Positions 26,080 through 34,527 are shown, numbered from the stretch's first letter. The stretch is 64,000 bases of DNA from Enterococcus_D sp050529585 (GCF_050529585.1 NZ_CP172882.1:310001-374000); one strand, 5' to 3'. Notes: generated from the letters alone by a model not told the origin. Numbers and translations are program-made.

Positions 26080-26814
26080 TTAATTGAGTACCCGTGAAAG
26101 GAACTCTTGGGTTCGTTGTTCTTGTGGATGAACGAAGATATCTTCCGGTGTACCTTGTTCTGCGATGACCCCTTTATCCATAAAGATCACACGGTCAGAA
26201 ACTTCTTTGGCAAAACCCATTTCGTGGGTCACAATGACCATCGTTAAACCTGTGTGGGCCAACGTGTTCATTGTTTTTAATACTTCCCCAACCATTTCTG
26301 GATCAAGGGCAGAAGTTGGTTCATCAAACAGCATCACATCTGGATTCATCGATAATGCTCTGGCAATAGCTACACGCTGTTTTTGTCCGCCAGACAGTTG
26401 AGAAGGTTTGGCGTTGCTGTATTGTGCCATTCCAACTTTCTCCAGATTTTCTTTGGCCACAGATTCCGCTTCCTTACGGTCACGTTTTAAAACAGTGATT
26501 TGACCAGTGACGCAATTTTCTAAGACATTCATATTATTGAATAGGTTGAAAGATTGGAACACCATCCCTAAGTGGGTGCGGTATTTCGGTAGATCGTAGC
26601 CTTTTTCTAAGACATTCTCTCCGAGATAAACGATTTCGCCGCTGGTTGGTTTTTCTAATAGATTGATACAACGAAGCAACGTTGATTTTCCGGAACCGGA
26701 AGAACCAATGATCGTCACGACTTCACCTTTGTTGACAGACAAACTTATATCTTTTAGGACTTCGTTGTCGCCAAAACTTTTTTTCAAACGGTTGATTTCA
26801 ATGATTGCTGACAT
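26080..26814 (-). CDS. Amino-acid ABC transporter ATP-binding protein
   Basis: A 244-residue PAAT-family ATPase: Walker A GSSGSGKST (about 37-45), Q-loop VFQSFNLF, signature LSGGQKQR, Walker B VMLFDEPTSALD and switch His in VTHEMGFA. It is 11 bp downstream of the binding-protein/permease fusion and has GGAAGAA before the ATG. Together they form one importer. A lysine riboswitch heads the operon, so lysine is the likely cargo, though this family also includes glutamine, arginine and histidine systems. Confidence 0.93.
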   Translation of the reverse strand: MSAIIEINRLKKSFGDNEVLKDISLSVNKGEVVTIIGSSGSGKSTLLRCINLLEKPTSGEIVYLGENVLEKGYDLPKYRTHLGMVFQSFNLFNNMNVLENCVTGQITVLKRDRKEAESVAKENLEKVGMAQYSNAKPSQLSGGQKQRVAIARALSMNPDVMLFDEPTSALDPEMVGEVLKTMNTLAHTGLTMVIVTHEMGFAKEVSDRVIFMDKGVIAEQGTPEDIFVHPQEQRTQEFLSRVLN

Positions 26815-26825
26815 GTTCTTCCTCC

Positions 26826-28412
26826 TTATTGATTTGGATTGATATCTTCCAGTTTCACATATGCGCTTGGCCCGTCCATTTTGCGTTCAACGAACCGCAA
26901 GATTTGAGTCGCAGTGATCGTTAAGACAAGATAGATGACGCCGATGATGGCAAATGTTTGGAAATACTGGAAGTTGGTTCCTGCAGCGGATGTTCCTTGG
27001 AAGAACAAGTCTGCCACACTGATAACACTTAAGACGGCTGTATCTTTGATATTGATAATGATCTCATTCCCTGTGGCTGGCAAAATGTTACGCATGACTT
27101 GCGGCAAGACCACTTTGACCATTGTTTGCCAATGGGTCATCCCAATGGCTTGTGCCGCTTCAAATTGTCCATCATCCACAGCAAAGATCCCACCACGTAC
27201 GATTTCAGACATATACGCGCCAGTATTGATGGAAACGATCAATAGCGCAGCGAGCGTCCGGTTCATTGATACGCCGAAAGCCAATGCTGTACCATAAAAG
27301 ATGACCATTGCTTGAACCATCATAGGTGTTCCGCGAAAGACCTCGATGTAAATCGTCAGTAGGCCATTAACGATCCGTTGCAAGAAACGACTAACAGGAT
27401 TTTCTGATAATGGCAATGTGCGGAAAACACCGACCAATAAACCAATCAGCAAGCCGATAGCAGTTGATACGATGGCGATGAATAAAGTTAAACCAGCGCC
27501 ACGCAAGAACAACATGCCGTAATCATCAATGATTTTTTTGAAATCAGCAACTAAGCCTTGGTCGGCAGTTTCGCCACTGGCATCCGCTGGTTGTTGTACG
27601 ATGGCTTGATCCATCAAATCTGTACGTTCTTCTTGAGAAATACCAGCTAAAATCTGGTTGACTGCTGCTACATCACTATCACCTTTGCGCATCCCGACGG
27701 CCACTTGGACGTCTTCAGGATTCGTTTCAAATCCTTCGCCATCGCCAAATTCAATCATTTTCAAATCTGGATTGGCACCTACGGCAGTCACGCCTTCTGG
27801 TCGTTCACTGACATAACCGTCGATAATACCAGAAGCCAATGCCACGCGCATGGATGAAAAATCACGCATGGCTTGTTCTTTTTCCACCTCTGGGATTTGA
27901 TCGATCACCGTGTAATGGAAGGTATTCAATTGCGCTGTGATTTTGGCACCAGATAAATCTGCCAAACTGCTGGCATCTGCAAAGTCGCCATCTTTGCGCA
28001 CTACTACGACTAAATCTGATTCATAGTAGGGATCAGTAAAGTCGATTTGTTCGCGACGTTCAGCGGTTGGGGACATCCCGGCAATCACCGCATCAATGGT
28101 TCCTGATTGCAAGGCGGGTGCTAGGCCATCCCATTGGGTTTTCACAATCACCAATTCTTTGCCAAGACCTTCGGCGATTTTCTTGGCGATCTGTACATCG
28201 TACCCGCCAGCATAAGCTGATCCTTCTTCACCTGAGATAGGAACAGCACCGTTGGCATCCGTTGTTTGGGTCCAGTTGAAAGGAGCATAACCTGCTTCCA
28301 TCCCAACCCGGAATTGATCAGCGGGTGTTTGTTCATCCGCAGCAACAGAGACCCACTGGCCAAATGACAAACAGAGGGCAAATAATGCCCAAATCCAATA
28401 ATGTTTTTTCAT
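26826..28412 (-). CDS. Amino-acid ABC transporter, substrate-binding protein fused to permease (probable lysine uptake)
   Basis: A 528-residue fusion starting at ATG 28412 (MKKHYWIWALFALCLSFG) with AAAGGAAG 8 bp upstream; the frame running to 28529 crosses the riboswitch terminator. Residues 1-25 are a signal peptide; 35-265 a type-3 solute-binding domain (VGMEAGYAPFNWTQ, DAVIAGMSPTAERREQIDFT); 310-520 a His/Glu/Gln-type permease (FRGTPMMVQAMVIFYG). Such SBP-permease fusions occur in lactic acid bacteria. The upstream lysine riboswitch points to lysine as substrate; the family alone would suggest polar or basic amino acids. Confidence 0.93.
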   Translation of the reverse strand: MKKHYWIWALFALCLSFGQWVSVAADEQTPADQFRVGMEAGYAPFNWTQTTDANGAVPISGEEGSAYAGGYDVQIAKKIAEGLGKELVIVKTQWDGLAPALQSGTIDAVIAGMSPTAERREQIDFTDPYYESDLVVVVRKDGDFADASSLADLSGAKITAQLNTFHYTVIDQIPEVEKEQAMRDFSSMRVALASGIIDGYVSERPEGVTAVGANPDLKMIEFGDGEGFETNPEDVQVAVGMRKGDSDVAAVNQILAGISQEERTDLMDQAIVQQPADASGETADQGLVADFKKIIDDYGMLFLRGAGLTLFIAIVSTAIGLLIGLLVGVFRTLPLSENPVSRFLQRIVNGLLTIYIEVFRGTPMMVQAMVIFYGTALAFGVSMNRTLAALLIVSINTGAYMSEIVRGGIFAVDDGQFEAAQAIGMTHWQTMVKVVLPQVMRNILPATGNEIIINIKDTAVLSVISVADLFFQGTSAAGTNFQYFQTFAIIGVIYLVLTITATQILRFVERKMDGPSAYVKLEDINPNQ

Positions 28413-28460
28413 TTTTTTTCTTCCTTTCACGAGCAAAACAGGCAGGCACGGGTGAAAAAG

Positions 28461-28500
28461 CACAAAAAACAGCCGTACTCCATGATTGGAAAACGGCTGT
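28461..28500 (-). terminator. Riboswitch-controlled terminator
   Basis: Minus strand: ACAGCCGT and ACGGCTGT arms with a 16-nt loop, then T6. It lies between the lysine aptamer and the transporter start codon and is the natural expression platform. Confidence 0.85.
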
Positions 28501-28532
28501 GGACAGGTCTTTGTCGACAAACCTTTCACAAA

Positions 28533-28696
28533 ACATAGCGCAACTTAGCGAAGCTAAGACAGTCCGCAAATTGTTCATTTGCGGCCCAACAAAATGATTC
28601 AAGCAAAATCAACTTTGTTTCGGCGATGTTCCCTAGCTCTGCTGTAAACGTGTTGCTTCACTCAGCAGGATTAATGAACCTCGCGACCTCTACCTA
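28533..28696 (-). promoter_or_regulatory. Lysine riboswitch (L-box)
   Basis: On the minus strand the aptamer shows the conserved segments in order: AGGUAGAGGUCGCGA, GAGCUAGGGAACAUCGCCGAA, UUGUUGGGCC, and ACUGUCUUAGC, closing with a GCGCUAUG strand that pairs with the start. This is the order found in the Bacillus subtilis lysC leader. Lysine binding would favour the terminator downstream and shut off the transporter. Confidence 0.9.
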
Positions 28697-28735
28697 AATG
28701 TTAAAGGGACTCGTATTTAATTTGATTCTTATCAG

Positions 28736-28764
28736 AGTTTAGAAGAATTTCGCGGGAATGTCAA
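28736..28764 (-). promoter_or_regulatory. Promoter of the lysine-riboswitch operon
   Basis: Minus strand: TTGACA, 17-bp spacer, TAAACT; transcription would start about 30 nt before the aptamer. Confidence 0.8.
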
Positions 28765-28774
28765 TTCTTTTTAA

Positions 28775-28826
28775 CAAAAAAACGACCATTATCTTTCCGA
28801 AAAAGAAAGACCAGGCCGTTTTTGCA
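28775..28826 (-). terminator. Terminator of the small membrane protein gene
   Basis: Minus strand: AACGGCCTGGTCTTTC pairs imperfectly with GAAAGATAATGGTCGTT, followed by T7, 17 bp after the stop. Confidence 0.7.
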
Positions 28827-28842
28827 TGTGAGAAAACGTTGA

Positions 28843-29145
28843 TTAAGCTACTTTTGCTTTTGGTTCGCGACCCAAAACAGCTTGAATGACAGTTAATCCC
28901 AACAATAAACCAAGTACCAAATAAATCAAACTTGAATATTGTGTGACGCCCCAATCTTGGCCCAAAGTACGATAGACCACAAGAACGATTGCTTGAATAA
29001 TAGCTGTAATGACATTTAATAAACCAAAGGCCCATAAATTTCCGTTTTCTTTGCGTGCCAAATAGAAAATAGAGAAGTACAAGCTGACTGCTAACCAACC
29101 AAAACTGATGATGATCATTGCCCAATAAATAAGAAATGCTACCAA
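28843..29145 (-). CDS. Small three-helix membrane protein of unknown function
   Basis: A 100-residue protein with three hydrophobic segments (AMIIISFGWLAVSLYFSIFY, LLNVITAIIQAIVLVVY and LIYLVLGLLLGLTVIQAVL) and a short basic tail. The likely start is TTG 29145 with AGTGAGGTG upstream; an internal ATG nine codons later is an alternative. An overlapping frame from 29155 is a shadow. No family recognised. It is a single-gene unit with its own terminator, upstream of the lysine-transporter promoter on the same strand. Confidence 0.7.
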   Translation of the reverse strand: MVAFLIYWAMIIISFGWLAVSLYFSIFYLARKENGNLWAFGLLNVITAIIQAIVLVVYRTLGQDWGVTQYSSLIYLVLGLLLGLTVIQAVLGREPKAKVA

Positions 29146-29473
29146 TGTATTTCACCTCACTTTAATTCGTGAATAGTTTACCATGTTTTGTTTAAAAAGT
29201 CATGGAAGTTTCCGCTTCCATCGAAATTTGCTTGCACGTCATCTTAAGCCAAGGACAAAAAATGCAAAAGAAAAATCTTGTTGCAAGAGATAGAGCCATC
29301 AGGCAAAAGAAAATAAGCGTGTAAGAAATTAAGGGCGATGTTCAGCAAAAATCGCGCCATGGTCTCTGTCCTATCCTCGGAGAAAGCTAGTGATTATCCG
29401 GTGTAAAATGGTATACTAGGATACATACATAGCCAACCCACAGCCAAAAATGATGGGAGAAAGAAGGAGTCTT
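29146..29473. other. Intergenic region between divergent genes
   Basis: No gene seen. It holds a small hairpin (TGGAAG/CTTCCA, 29203-29220) and a -10-like TATACT at 29412-29417 with no good -35 box, which probably serves the sirtuin gene. Confidence 0.5.
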
Positions 29474-30160
29474 ATGGATAGCCAAACTGCCGCTAAACGG
29501 ATTCGTGAAGCTAGCAGCTGTACTTTTTTGACAGGTGCAGGGGTTTCAACGCCTTCAGGCATCCCCGATTATCGCTCATTAAAAGGAGTATATCAAGGGA
29601 TTCAGGAACCCGAATACTTATTGAGTCATACATGCATGGTCAATGAGCCTGATACCTTTTATCGATTCGTTCAACATTTATATCATCCAGATGCCCAACC
29701 AAATGTGATCCATCAGAAAATCGCAGATTTAGAAAAGACCCGACCTGTCTGGGTAGTTTCGCAAAATATTGATGGTCTTCATAAAAAAGCTGGCAGCCAA
29801 CATTGCATCGATTTTCATGGCAGCTTGTATCACTGTTATTGCAGAAGATGCGGTCAGAATGTGCCGTGGGAAGCTTATCTGAAGGATTGGCATCATCAAG
29901 GGTGCGGGGGACAGATTCGCCCGGATATCGTGCTTTATGAAGAAGGGTTTGCAGACGCGCAAATCGAAGCTGCGATCACTGCTGTGGCCCAAGCTGAATT
30001 ACTGGTTGTCGTAGGTACCTCGCTGCAAGTTTATCCATTTGCGGGACTGATCCAATATCAACAGACCCCTTCAGTGTTGGTGATCAACGAGACCCCAATC
30101 AGAGGAATCACTGCTGACCAGGTCTTGGCACGAGGGGAAACGGTCTTTGCTTTAGTTTGA
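29474..30160 (+). CDS. Sir2-family NAD-dependent protein deacylase (sirtuin)
   Basis: 228 residues from ATG 29474 (AGAAGGAG upstream); the frame's earlier ATG at 29450 lacks a ribosome site. Motifs: TGAGVSTPSGIPDYR (NAD binding, about 20), QNIDGLHKKAG (about 95), catalytic His in DFHGSL, CYCRRC and GCGGQIRPDIVLYEE (zinc ribbon), VVGTSLQVYPF. The reaction removes acyl groups from lysines using NAD and releases nicotinamide. One zinc cysteine of the second CxxC pair is replaced: the sequence reads HQGC, so His may be the fourth ligand. NiaR and an isochorismatase-like gene follow closely. Confidence 0.92.
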   Translation: MDSQTAAKRIREASSCTFLTGAGVSTPSGIPDYRSLKGVYQGIQEPEYLLSHTCMVNEPDTFYRFVQHLYHPDAQPNVIHQKIADLEKTRPVWVVSQNIDGLHKKAGSQHCIDFHGSLYHCYCRRCGQNVPWEAYLKDWHHQGCGGQIRPDIVLYEEGFADAQIEAAITAVAQAELLVVVGTSLQVYPFAGLIQYQQTPSVLVINETPIRGITADQVLARGETVFALV

Positions 30161-30215
30161 ACAAAAATCAGCCATTGAAGAACATGAACAATGGGCATAT
30201 AACGGAGGAAAATCA

Positions 30216-31061
30216 ATGACAGAACGGACAGAAAAAGAAAAAATGATTGCTGGCGAGCTATATTTTGCACCAGATCCAGAATTGACTGCAGATCGGAAAT
30301 ACGCCCGCGAGCAAATGAACTTGATCAATCAAGAAACGGATGAAAAAATCAAAGAGCAGTTGCTGAAAGAAACCTTTGGTTCAGTCAGCGGTCGTATTCA
30401 CGTCGAGCCTAATGTGCGTTTTGATTATGGCTACAACATTTCAGTTGGCAAAAACTTTTATGCCAATTATGATTGTATCCTGCTAGATGTTTGCCCAATC
30501 ACTATTGGCGACAACTGTATGTTTGCCCCTAATGTTCGTTTGTTTACCGCAACGCACCCCCTACATCCTGTCAAGCGCAATAGTGGGCTAGAATTGGGTG
30601 CCCCTATCGTGATTGGTGACAATGTGTGGATCGGTGGAGCCGCTACGATCGTGCCTGGGGTTCGATTGGGCAACAATGTCGTTGTCGGTGCAGGCAGTGT
30701 CGTGACCAAATCATTTCCTGATAATGTCGTGATTGCCGGCAACCCAGCCCGCGTCATTAAAACGATTGATTTGAATGAAACAGAATCTGTAGATCCATTG
30801 CACGGATTACGTCAAGAAATCGATCAAATCGATTGGCAAATCACGCACTTATTAGAAAAACGTATGACCACAGTCAACGAGATCGTACAAGTCAAAAAAA
30901 CGACCCAAACACCGATCTTAGACGAGAATCGGGAGGCCAAGGTGTTGGAAAATGTTCGTCAAGCAGTATCAAACAAGGCATTTGAAGACACGATCGTTGC
31001 CTCTTTTGAATCGATCATGGCCCATTCAAAAACGTACCAAAACCAAAGAATGGAGGAATGA
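30216..31061 (+). CDS. Fusion of a maltose/galactoside O-acetyltransferase and a chorismate mutase domain
   Basis: A 281-residue two-domain protein. Residues 1-185 are a sugar acetyltransferase: N-terminal Mac domain (EKMIAGELYFAPDPEL, REQMNLINQ) then left-handed beta-helix hexapeptides (PITIGDNCMFAPNVRLFTAT, PIVIGDNVWIGGAATIVPGV) with the catalytic His in THPLHP. Residues about 195-275 look like an AroQ-type chorismate mutase (LRQEIDQIDWQITHLLEKR, VKKTTQTPILDENREAKV). Acetyltransferases of this type move acetyl from acetyl-CoA to sugars. The mutase half would convert chorismate to prephenate. AACGGAGG precedes the ATG; NiaR follows after 3 bp. The fusion is unusual. Confidence 0.87.
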   Translation: MTERTEKEKMIAGELYFAPDPELTADRKYAREQMNLINQETDEKIKEQLLKETFGSVSGRIHVEPNVRFDYGYNISVGKNFYANYDCILLDVCPITIGDNCMFAPNVRLFTATHPLHPVKRNSGLELGAPIVIGDNVWIGGAATIVPGVRLGNNVVVGAGSVVTKSFPDNVVIAGNPARVIKTIDLNETESVDPLHGLRQEIDQIDWQITHLLEKRMTTVNEIVQVKKTTQTPILDENREAKVLENVRQAVSNKAFEDTIVASFESIMAHSKTYQNQRMEE

Positions 31062-31064
31062 TCA

Positions 31065-31583
31065 ATGGATGGTACGACTAGACGCAACCACATTTTAATG
31101 GTTTTGCAAAAGGCAGACAAAGCCATCAGCGCCAGTAAGTTGGCGCAATCATTAGGTGTCAGTCGGCAAATCATTGTCGGTGATATCGCCCTGATGCGCG
31201 CAGCTGGTGAAGACATCGTAGCCACTGCAAGAGGCTATCGTCTGCAAGCCTTGATGTCAACAGAAGGGAACGTCACAAAAATCGCTGTTCAGCATACGCC
31301 AGAACAAACAGAAGCAGAATTAAGGCTTTTTGTTGCTTGCAATCTAGAAGTATTAGATGTGATCGTTGAACATGATATCTATGGTGAATTAACTGGCAGC
31401 CTGCGTATCCAAACGGCGCAAGACGTGACGGATTTTATGACGAGAACGCGGCATGCAGAGGCGCGCTTATTGTCAGATTTGACGAATGGCATCCATCTGC
31501 ATACCTTGAGGTATCAAGACGCAGCTGATTTGACGAAAGCCAAAGCATTACTGAAGGAAGAAGGCATGCTTTATCAAAACTAG
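31065..31583 (+). CDS. niaR: NiaR-type NAD biosynthesis repressor (HTH_11 plus 3H domain)
   Basis: 172 residues. The N-terminal winged helix (ISASKLAQSLGVSRQIIVGD, about 24-43) is followed by a 3H domain with its conserved His residues in VQHTPEQ, VEHDIYGEL and GIHLHTL. NiaR senses nicotinic acid in Firmicutes and represses niacin uptake and NAD synthesis genes. The gene lies 3 bp after the acetyltransferase-mutase fusion and 10 bp before a cysteine hydrolase, so these are one unit. Targets are not evident in this window. Confidence 0.88.
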   Translation: MDGTTRRNHILMVLQKADKAISASKLAQSLGVSRQIIVGDIALMRAAGEDIVATARGYRLQALMSTEGNVTKIAVQHTPEQTEAELRLFVACNLEVLDVIVEHDIYGELTGSLRIQTAQDVTDFMTRTRHAEARLLSDLTNGIHLHTLRYQDAADLTKAKALLKEEGMLYQN

Positions 31584-31593
31584 GTGTGCGTGT

Positions 31594-32097
31594 ATGGCAG
31601 AGGTATTGTTGGTGATTGATCTGCAAAATGGGGTCTGCAGCGAAAATGGATCAATCCTCGATCATCTGCAGGAATTACTGACTTTTGTGAATCAAAGAAT
31701 CGATCGTTATCGTGCAGCTGCGCGGCCAATCATTTTTGTTCAACATGAAGATGAAGGGCTGATTTATGGAACAACGTCGTGGCAGCTGCATCCCGATCTG
31801 CATCATGCACCGACAGATACGTCTATTCGAAAGACCCATGCCAATAGTTTTTTTCATACAAATTTGCAAGAAACACTGGTTGATTTAGGTGTCAAAAAAA
31901 TTGAATTTGTGGGCGCCCAAACCGAGTATTGTATAGATGGTACGATGAAATTTGCCCATGGCTTGGGCTATGAAAATATGGTATACACGCAAGCCACAAG
32001 TACCTACCCTAGCAATGGATTATCAGCGGCTGCAATCATTGATTGGTATGAAGGCATCTGGCAAGGTCGTTATGCACAAGTGTTGTCTCGGAAATAA
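31594..32097 (+). CDS. Isochorismatase-family cysteine hydrolase
   Basis: 167 residues with the cysteine hydrolase layout: VIDLQNGV (Asp 9), a conserved Lys in SIRKTHANSFF (about 89), and catalytic Cys in GAQTEYCIDGT (about 113). The family covers nicotinamidases, isochorismatases and related amidases. With NiaR and a sirtuin nearby, a nicotinamidase-like role in NAD salvage is attractive, but residues for nicotinamide binding were not confirmed. A GTG nine bases upstream is not in frame; ATG 31594 was used. Confidence 0.82.
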   Translation: MAEVLLVIDLQNGVCSENGSILDHLQELLTFVNQRIDRYRAAARPIIFVQHEDEGLIYGTTSWQLHPDLHHAPTDTSIRKTHANSFFHTNLQETLVDLGVKKIEFVGAQTEYCIDGTMKFAHGLGYENMVYTQATSTYPSNGLSAAAIIDWYEGIWQGRYAQVLSRK

Positions 32098-32114
32098 AAA
32101 AATGTTTTTTGCAG

Positions 32115-32143
32115 TTGACAAGCTGCTTTTTTTCCAGTAAAGT
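32115..32143 (+). promoter_or_regulatory. Promoter of the metNIQ leader
   Basis: TTGACA, 17 bp, TAAAGT. The -35 box lies in a weak GCAG/CTGC hairpin followed by T7 that may end the preceding gene. Confidence 0.7.
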
Positions 32144-32149
32144 ACATGA

Positions 32150-32429
32150 CAACAAGAATAAATAGATTCGTTGATGAGGAAAGTAAGCGTCGAAACTTCA
32201 AAGAGAGACTCTGTTTGGTGGAAAGAGTTAAGTCAGAAGCGTTGAACAATGGCCTTGGAGGATTGATTGTCGATAAGTAGGCAATCACGGACAGCTCGAC
32301 CGATAGCATGAGCGCCAATCTCTGTTTTGTCAGATGTTGGGTCAAAGGGAAAGGCAACTTTCCAAACAAAAGGTGGTACCGCGAATATTCGTCCTTTTAT
32401 TAGCTTATGCTAGTAAAAGGACTTTTTTT
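32150..32429 (+). promoter_or_regulatory. First methionine T-box leader with terminator
   Basis: Stem I elements are visible (GAGGAAAGTAAGCG, AGAGAGACTCTG, GGTGGAAAGAG) with an ATG specifier in GAACAATGGCC. The T-box AAGGTGGTACCGCG at about 32370-32383 is followed by terminator arms GTCCTTTTATTAGC / GCTAGTAAAAGGAC (32391-32422) and T7. Uncharged Met-tRNA would favour antitermination. Confidence 0.87.
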
Positions 32430-32459
32430 GTACAAAAAAACAGCAACCAAACAAATAGG

Positions 32460-32738
32460 ATCAAACACAATGAATTGGTAAGTATATACGGCAGTTTTTT
32501 TAACAGAGAGCTTCGGCAGCTGAAAAGAAGCAAAAAAACACGGATAGAAAATGGCCAAGGAGTGATTCGTCCCGAGCAGATAATTGCAAGGCGGCGACGG
32601 CAGCGACCGTTATCAGGCTAGAGTATGAAAGTACTTGAAAAGGAGTCTTGTGTGAACAAGGCTTGAACAGAGGTGGTAACACGCAAAAAGGCGTCCTCAA
32701 GCAAATCAATTGGTGGTTTGCTTGAGGACGCTTTTTTT
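32460..32738 (+). promoter_or_regulatory. Second methionine T-box leader with terminator
   Basis: A complete second leader: GGTAAGTATA, AGAGAGCTTCGGCAGC, a specifier region GAAAATGGCC (ATG again), the T-box GAGGTGGTAACACGC at about 32670-32684 and a terminator with 15-bp arms GCGTCCTCAAGCAAA / TTTGCTTGAGGACGC (32691-32731) plus T7. No separate promoter was seen between the two leaders, so transcription must pass both. Confidence 0.82.
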
Positions 32739-32769
32739 GCTTAAACAGGACAGTAGGAGGAGGAAACAT

Positions 32770-33846
32770 ATGATTTCGTTAAAAGATATATCAGTTACAT
32801 TCAATCAACCGAAAAAAACTGCGATCCAAGCAGTCAGAGATGTTTCATTAGAAGTGGATAAAGGGGATGTCTACGGAATTGTTGGTTATTCAGGTGCGGG
32901 GAAAAGTACCTTGGTACGGGTAATCAATCTCTTGCAGCGACCCACGCAAGGACAAGTCGTTGTAGATGGGACGGATCTGACAACATTATCTGCAAAAGCA
33001 TTGCGTGAAAAAAGGAAAACGATCGGGATGATCTTTCAGCACTTCAACTTGATGGACAGTCGCAATGTTTTTGACAACGTGGATTTCTCGCTGAAATATG
33101 CAGGCAGATCCAAACAGGAACGTCGTCAAAAAGTGACAGAATTATTGGCACTTGTTGGATTGGAAGAAAAAGCCCAAGCGTTTCCCAGTCAATTATCTGG
33201 AGGGCAAAAACAGCGGGTCGCCATTGCGAGAGCTTTAGCCAACGATCCGCAGATTCTGCTCTGCGACGAAGCAACGAGTGCATTAGATCCTAAAACCACC
33301 TTACAGATTTTGGCATTACTCAAAAAATTGAACCGTAAGTTAGGTCTGACGATCGTGATCATTACCCACGAAATGCAAGTCGTCAAGGAAATTTGCAATA
33401 AAGTGGCAGTTATGGAAAATGGCGAAGTGATTGAACAAGGTTCCAGCGTCCAAATTTTCAGTCAGCCAGAAAAACCTTTGACGAAAGATTTTATTCGGAC
33501 AGCGACGCATATCGATCAAGCGTTAGAAACGATCTTAGGCAGTACCAAGTTTTCTGCATTGGCGCCGAACGAATGGCTGGTAGAACTTTCCTATGTTGGG
33601 GATCAAACCAACGAACCACTCATTGCGCAATTGTATAGTCGTTATAAAGTCACGACCAATATTTTGTATGGCAATGTGGAGATTTTGCAAGAAGTGCCGA
33701 TCGGCAGTTTGATTGTGAGTCTATCTGGAGAATATCAGCAACGAAAACGAGCTTTGGCTTATTTGAAAGAACAAGGTGTTTACACCAACATCATCAAAGA
33801 GAATCATGCAGAACCATTGAACAATGTAATTGAAGGAGGATTTTAG
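32770..33846 (+). CDS. metN: Methionine ABC transporter ATP-binding protein
   Basis: 358 residues from ATG 32770 (AGGAGGAGG upstream; the longer frame lies in the leader terminator). Walker A GYSGAGKST, signature LSGGQKQR and Walker B ILLCDEATSALD are present, followed by ITHEMQVVKE. The C-terminal NIL domain (about 270-350) is typical of MetN and senses methionine. One base separates it from metI, so the transporter is translated as a unit. Two methionine T-boxes precede it, which supports methionine as cargo. Confidence 0.95.
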   Translation: MISLKDISVTFNQPKKTAIQAVRDVSLEVDKGDVYGIVGYSGAGKSTLVRVINLLQRPTQGQVVVDGTDLTTLSAKALREKRKTIGMIFQHFNLMDSRNVFDNVDFSLKYAGRSKQERRQKVTELLALVGLEEKAQAFPSQLSGGQKQRVAIARALANDPQILLCDEATSALDPKTTLQILALLKKLNRKLGLTIVIITHEMQVVKEICNKVAVMENGEVIEQGSSVQIFSQPEKPLTKDFIRTATHIDQALETILGSTKFSALAPNEWLVELSYVGDQTNEPLIAQLYSRYKVTTNILYGNVEILQEVPIGSLIVSLSGEYQQRKRALAYLKEQGVYTNIIKENHAEPLNNVIEGGF

Positions 33847-34527
33847 ATGGGGACATTATTTGAACGTTATTTTCCAAACGTCGCAGCTATCTCAGATGAG
33901 TTTGTGACCGCTACGATCCAAACGTTGTATATGACGTTTTGGACAGCATTGATTGCCGGGATCTTGGGTATTTTACTAGGTATTGTCTTAGTGGTCACAA
34001 GACCAGGAGGTATTTTAGAAAATCGCGGGTTGTTTGAGATTTTGGATAAAGTGATCAATATCATACGTTCGATACCTTTTATCATTTTATTGGCCTTGCT
34101 GGGCACATTCACCCGGTTGATCGTCGGTACCACGATTGGTGAAACCGCCGCATTGGTTCCATTGATTGCCGGTATTATCCCTTTCTTTGCACGTCAGATC
34201 GAAATTGCTTTGTTGGAAGTTGATCCAGGCGTCATTGAAGCAGCTGAAGCGATGGGGACGAGTCCTGTCGGCATTATCTTCAGAGTGTACTTGCCAGAAG
34301 GATTAGCGGGAATCATCCGCGTGTCCGCATTAACGATCATCAATGTCATTGGTCTGACTGCAATGGCTGGCGCAGTTGGTGCAGGCGGGTTAGGCAATTT
34401 GGCAATCACGCGTGGTTACAATCGATTCCAAAGCGATGTCACGATCATGGCGACATTGATCATTTTGGTATTGGTTTTCATCAGTCAATTTGTCAGCAAT
34501 ATTCTTGTGAAACGTGTGTCACATTGA
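33847..34527 (+). CDS. metI: Methionine ABC transporter permease
   Basis: 226 residues with about five hydrophobic helices and the EAA coupling loop EVDPGVIEAAEAMGTSP. IINVIGLTAMAGAVGAGGLG is typical of MetI. It follows metN directly, ribosome site AAGGAGG, and precedes metQ. It forms the membrane channel of the methionine importer. Confidence 0.95.
   Translation: MGTLFERYFPNVAAISDEFVTATIQTLYMTFWTALIAGILGILLGIVLVVTRPGGILENRGLFEILDKVINIIRSIPFIILLALLGTFTRLIVGTTIGETAALVPLIAGIIPFFARQIEIALLEVDPGVIEAAEAMGTSPVGIIFRVYLPEGLAGIIRVSALTIINVIGLTAMAGAVGAGGLGNLAITRGYNRFQSDVTIMATLIILVLVFISQFVSNILVKRVSH

Noticed and set aside
28739..29155. 138-residue minus-strand frame overlapping the small membrane protein
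   Set aside because: It has no ribosome site, a poor composition, and runs through the terminator; the 100-residue frame has normal membrane helices.
32500..32769. Coding frames across the metNIQ leader on both strands
   Set aside because: The region is explained by the second T-box leader; the frames have no ribosome sites.
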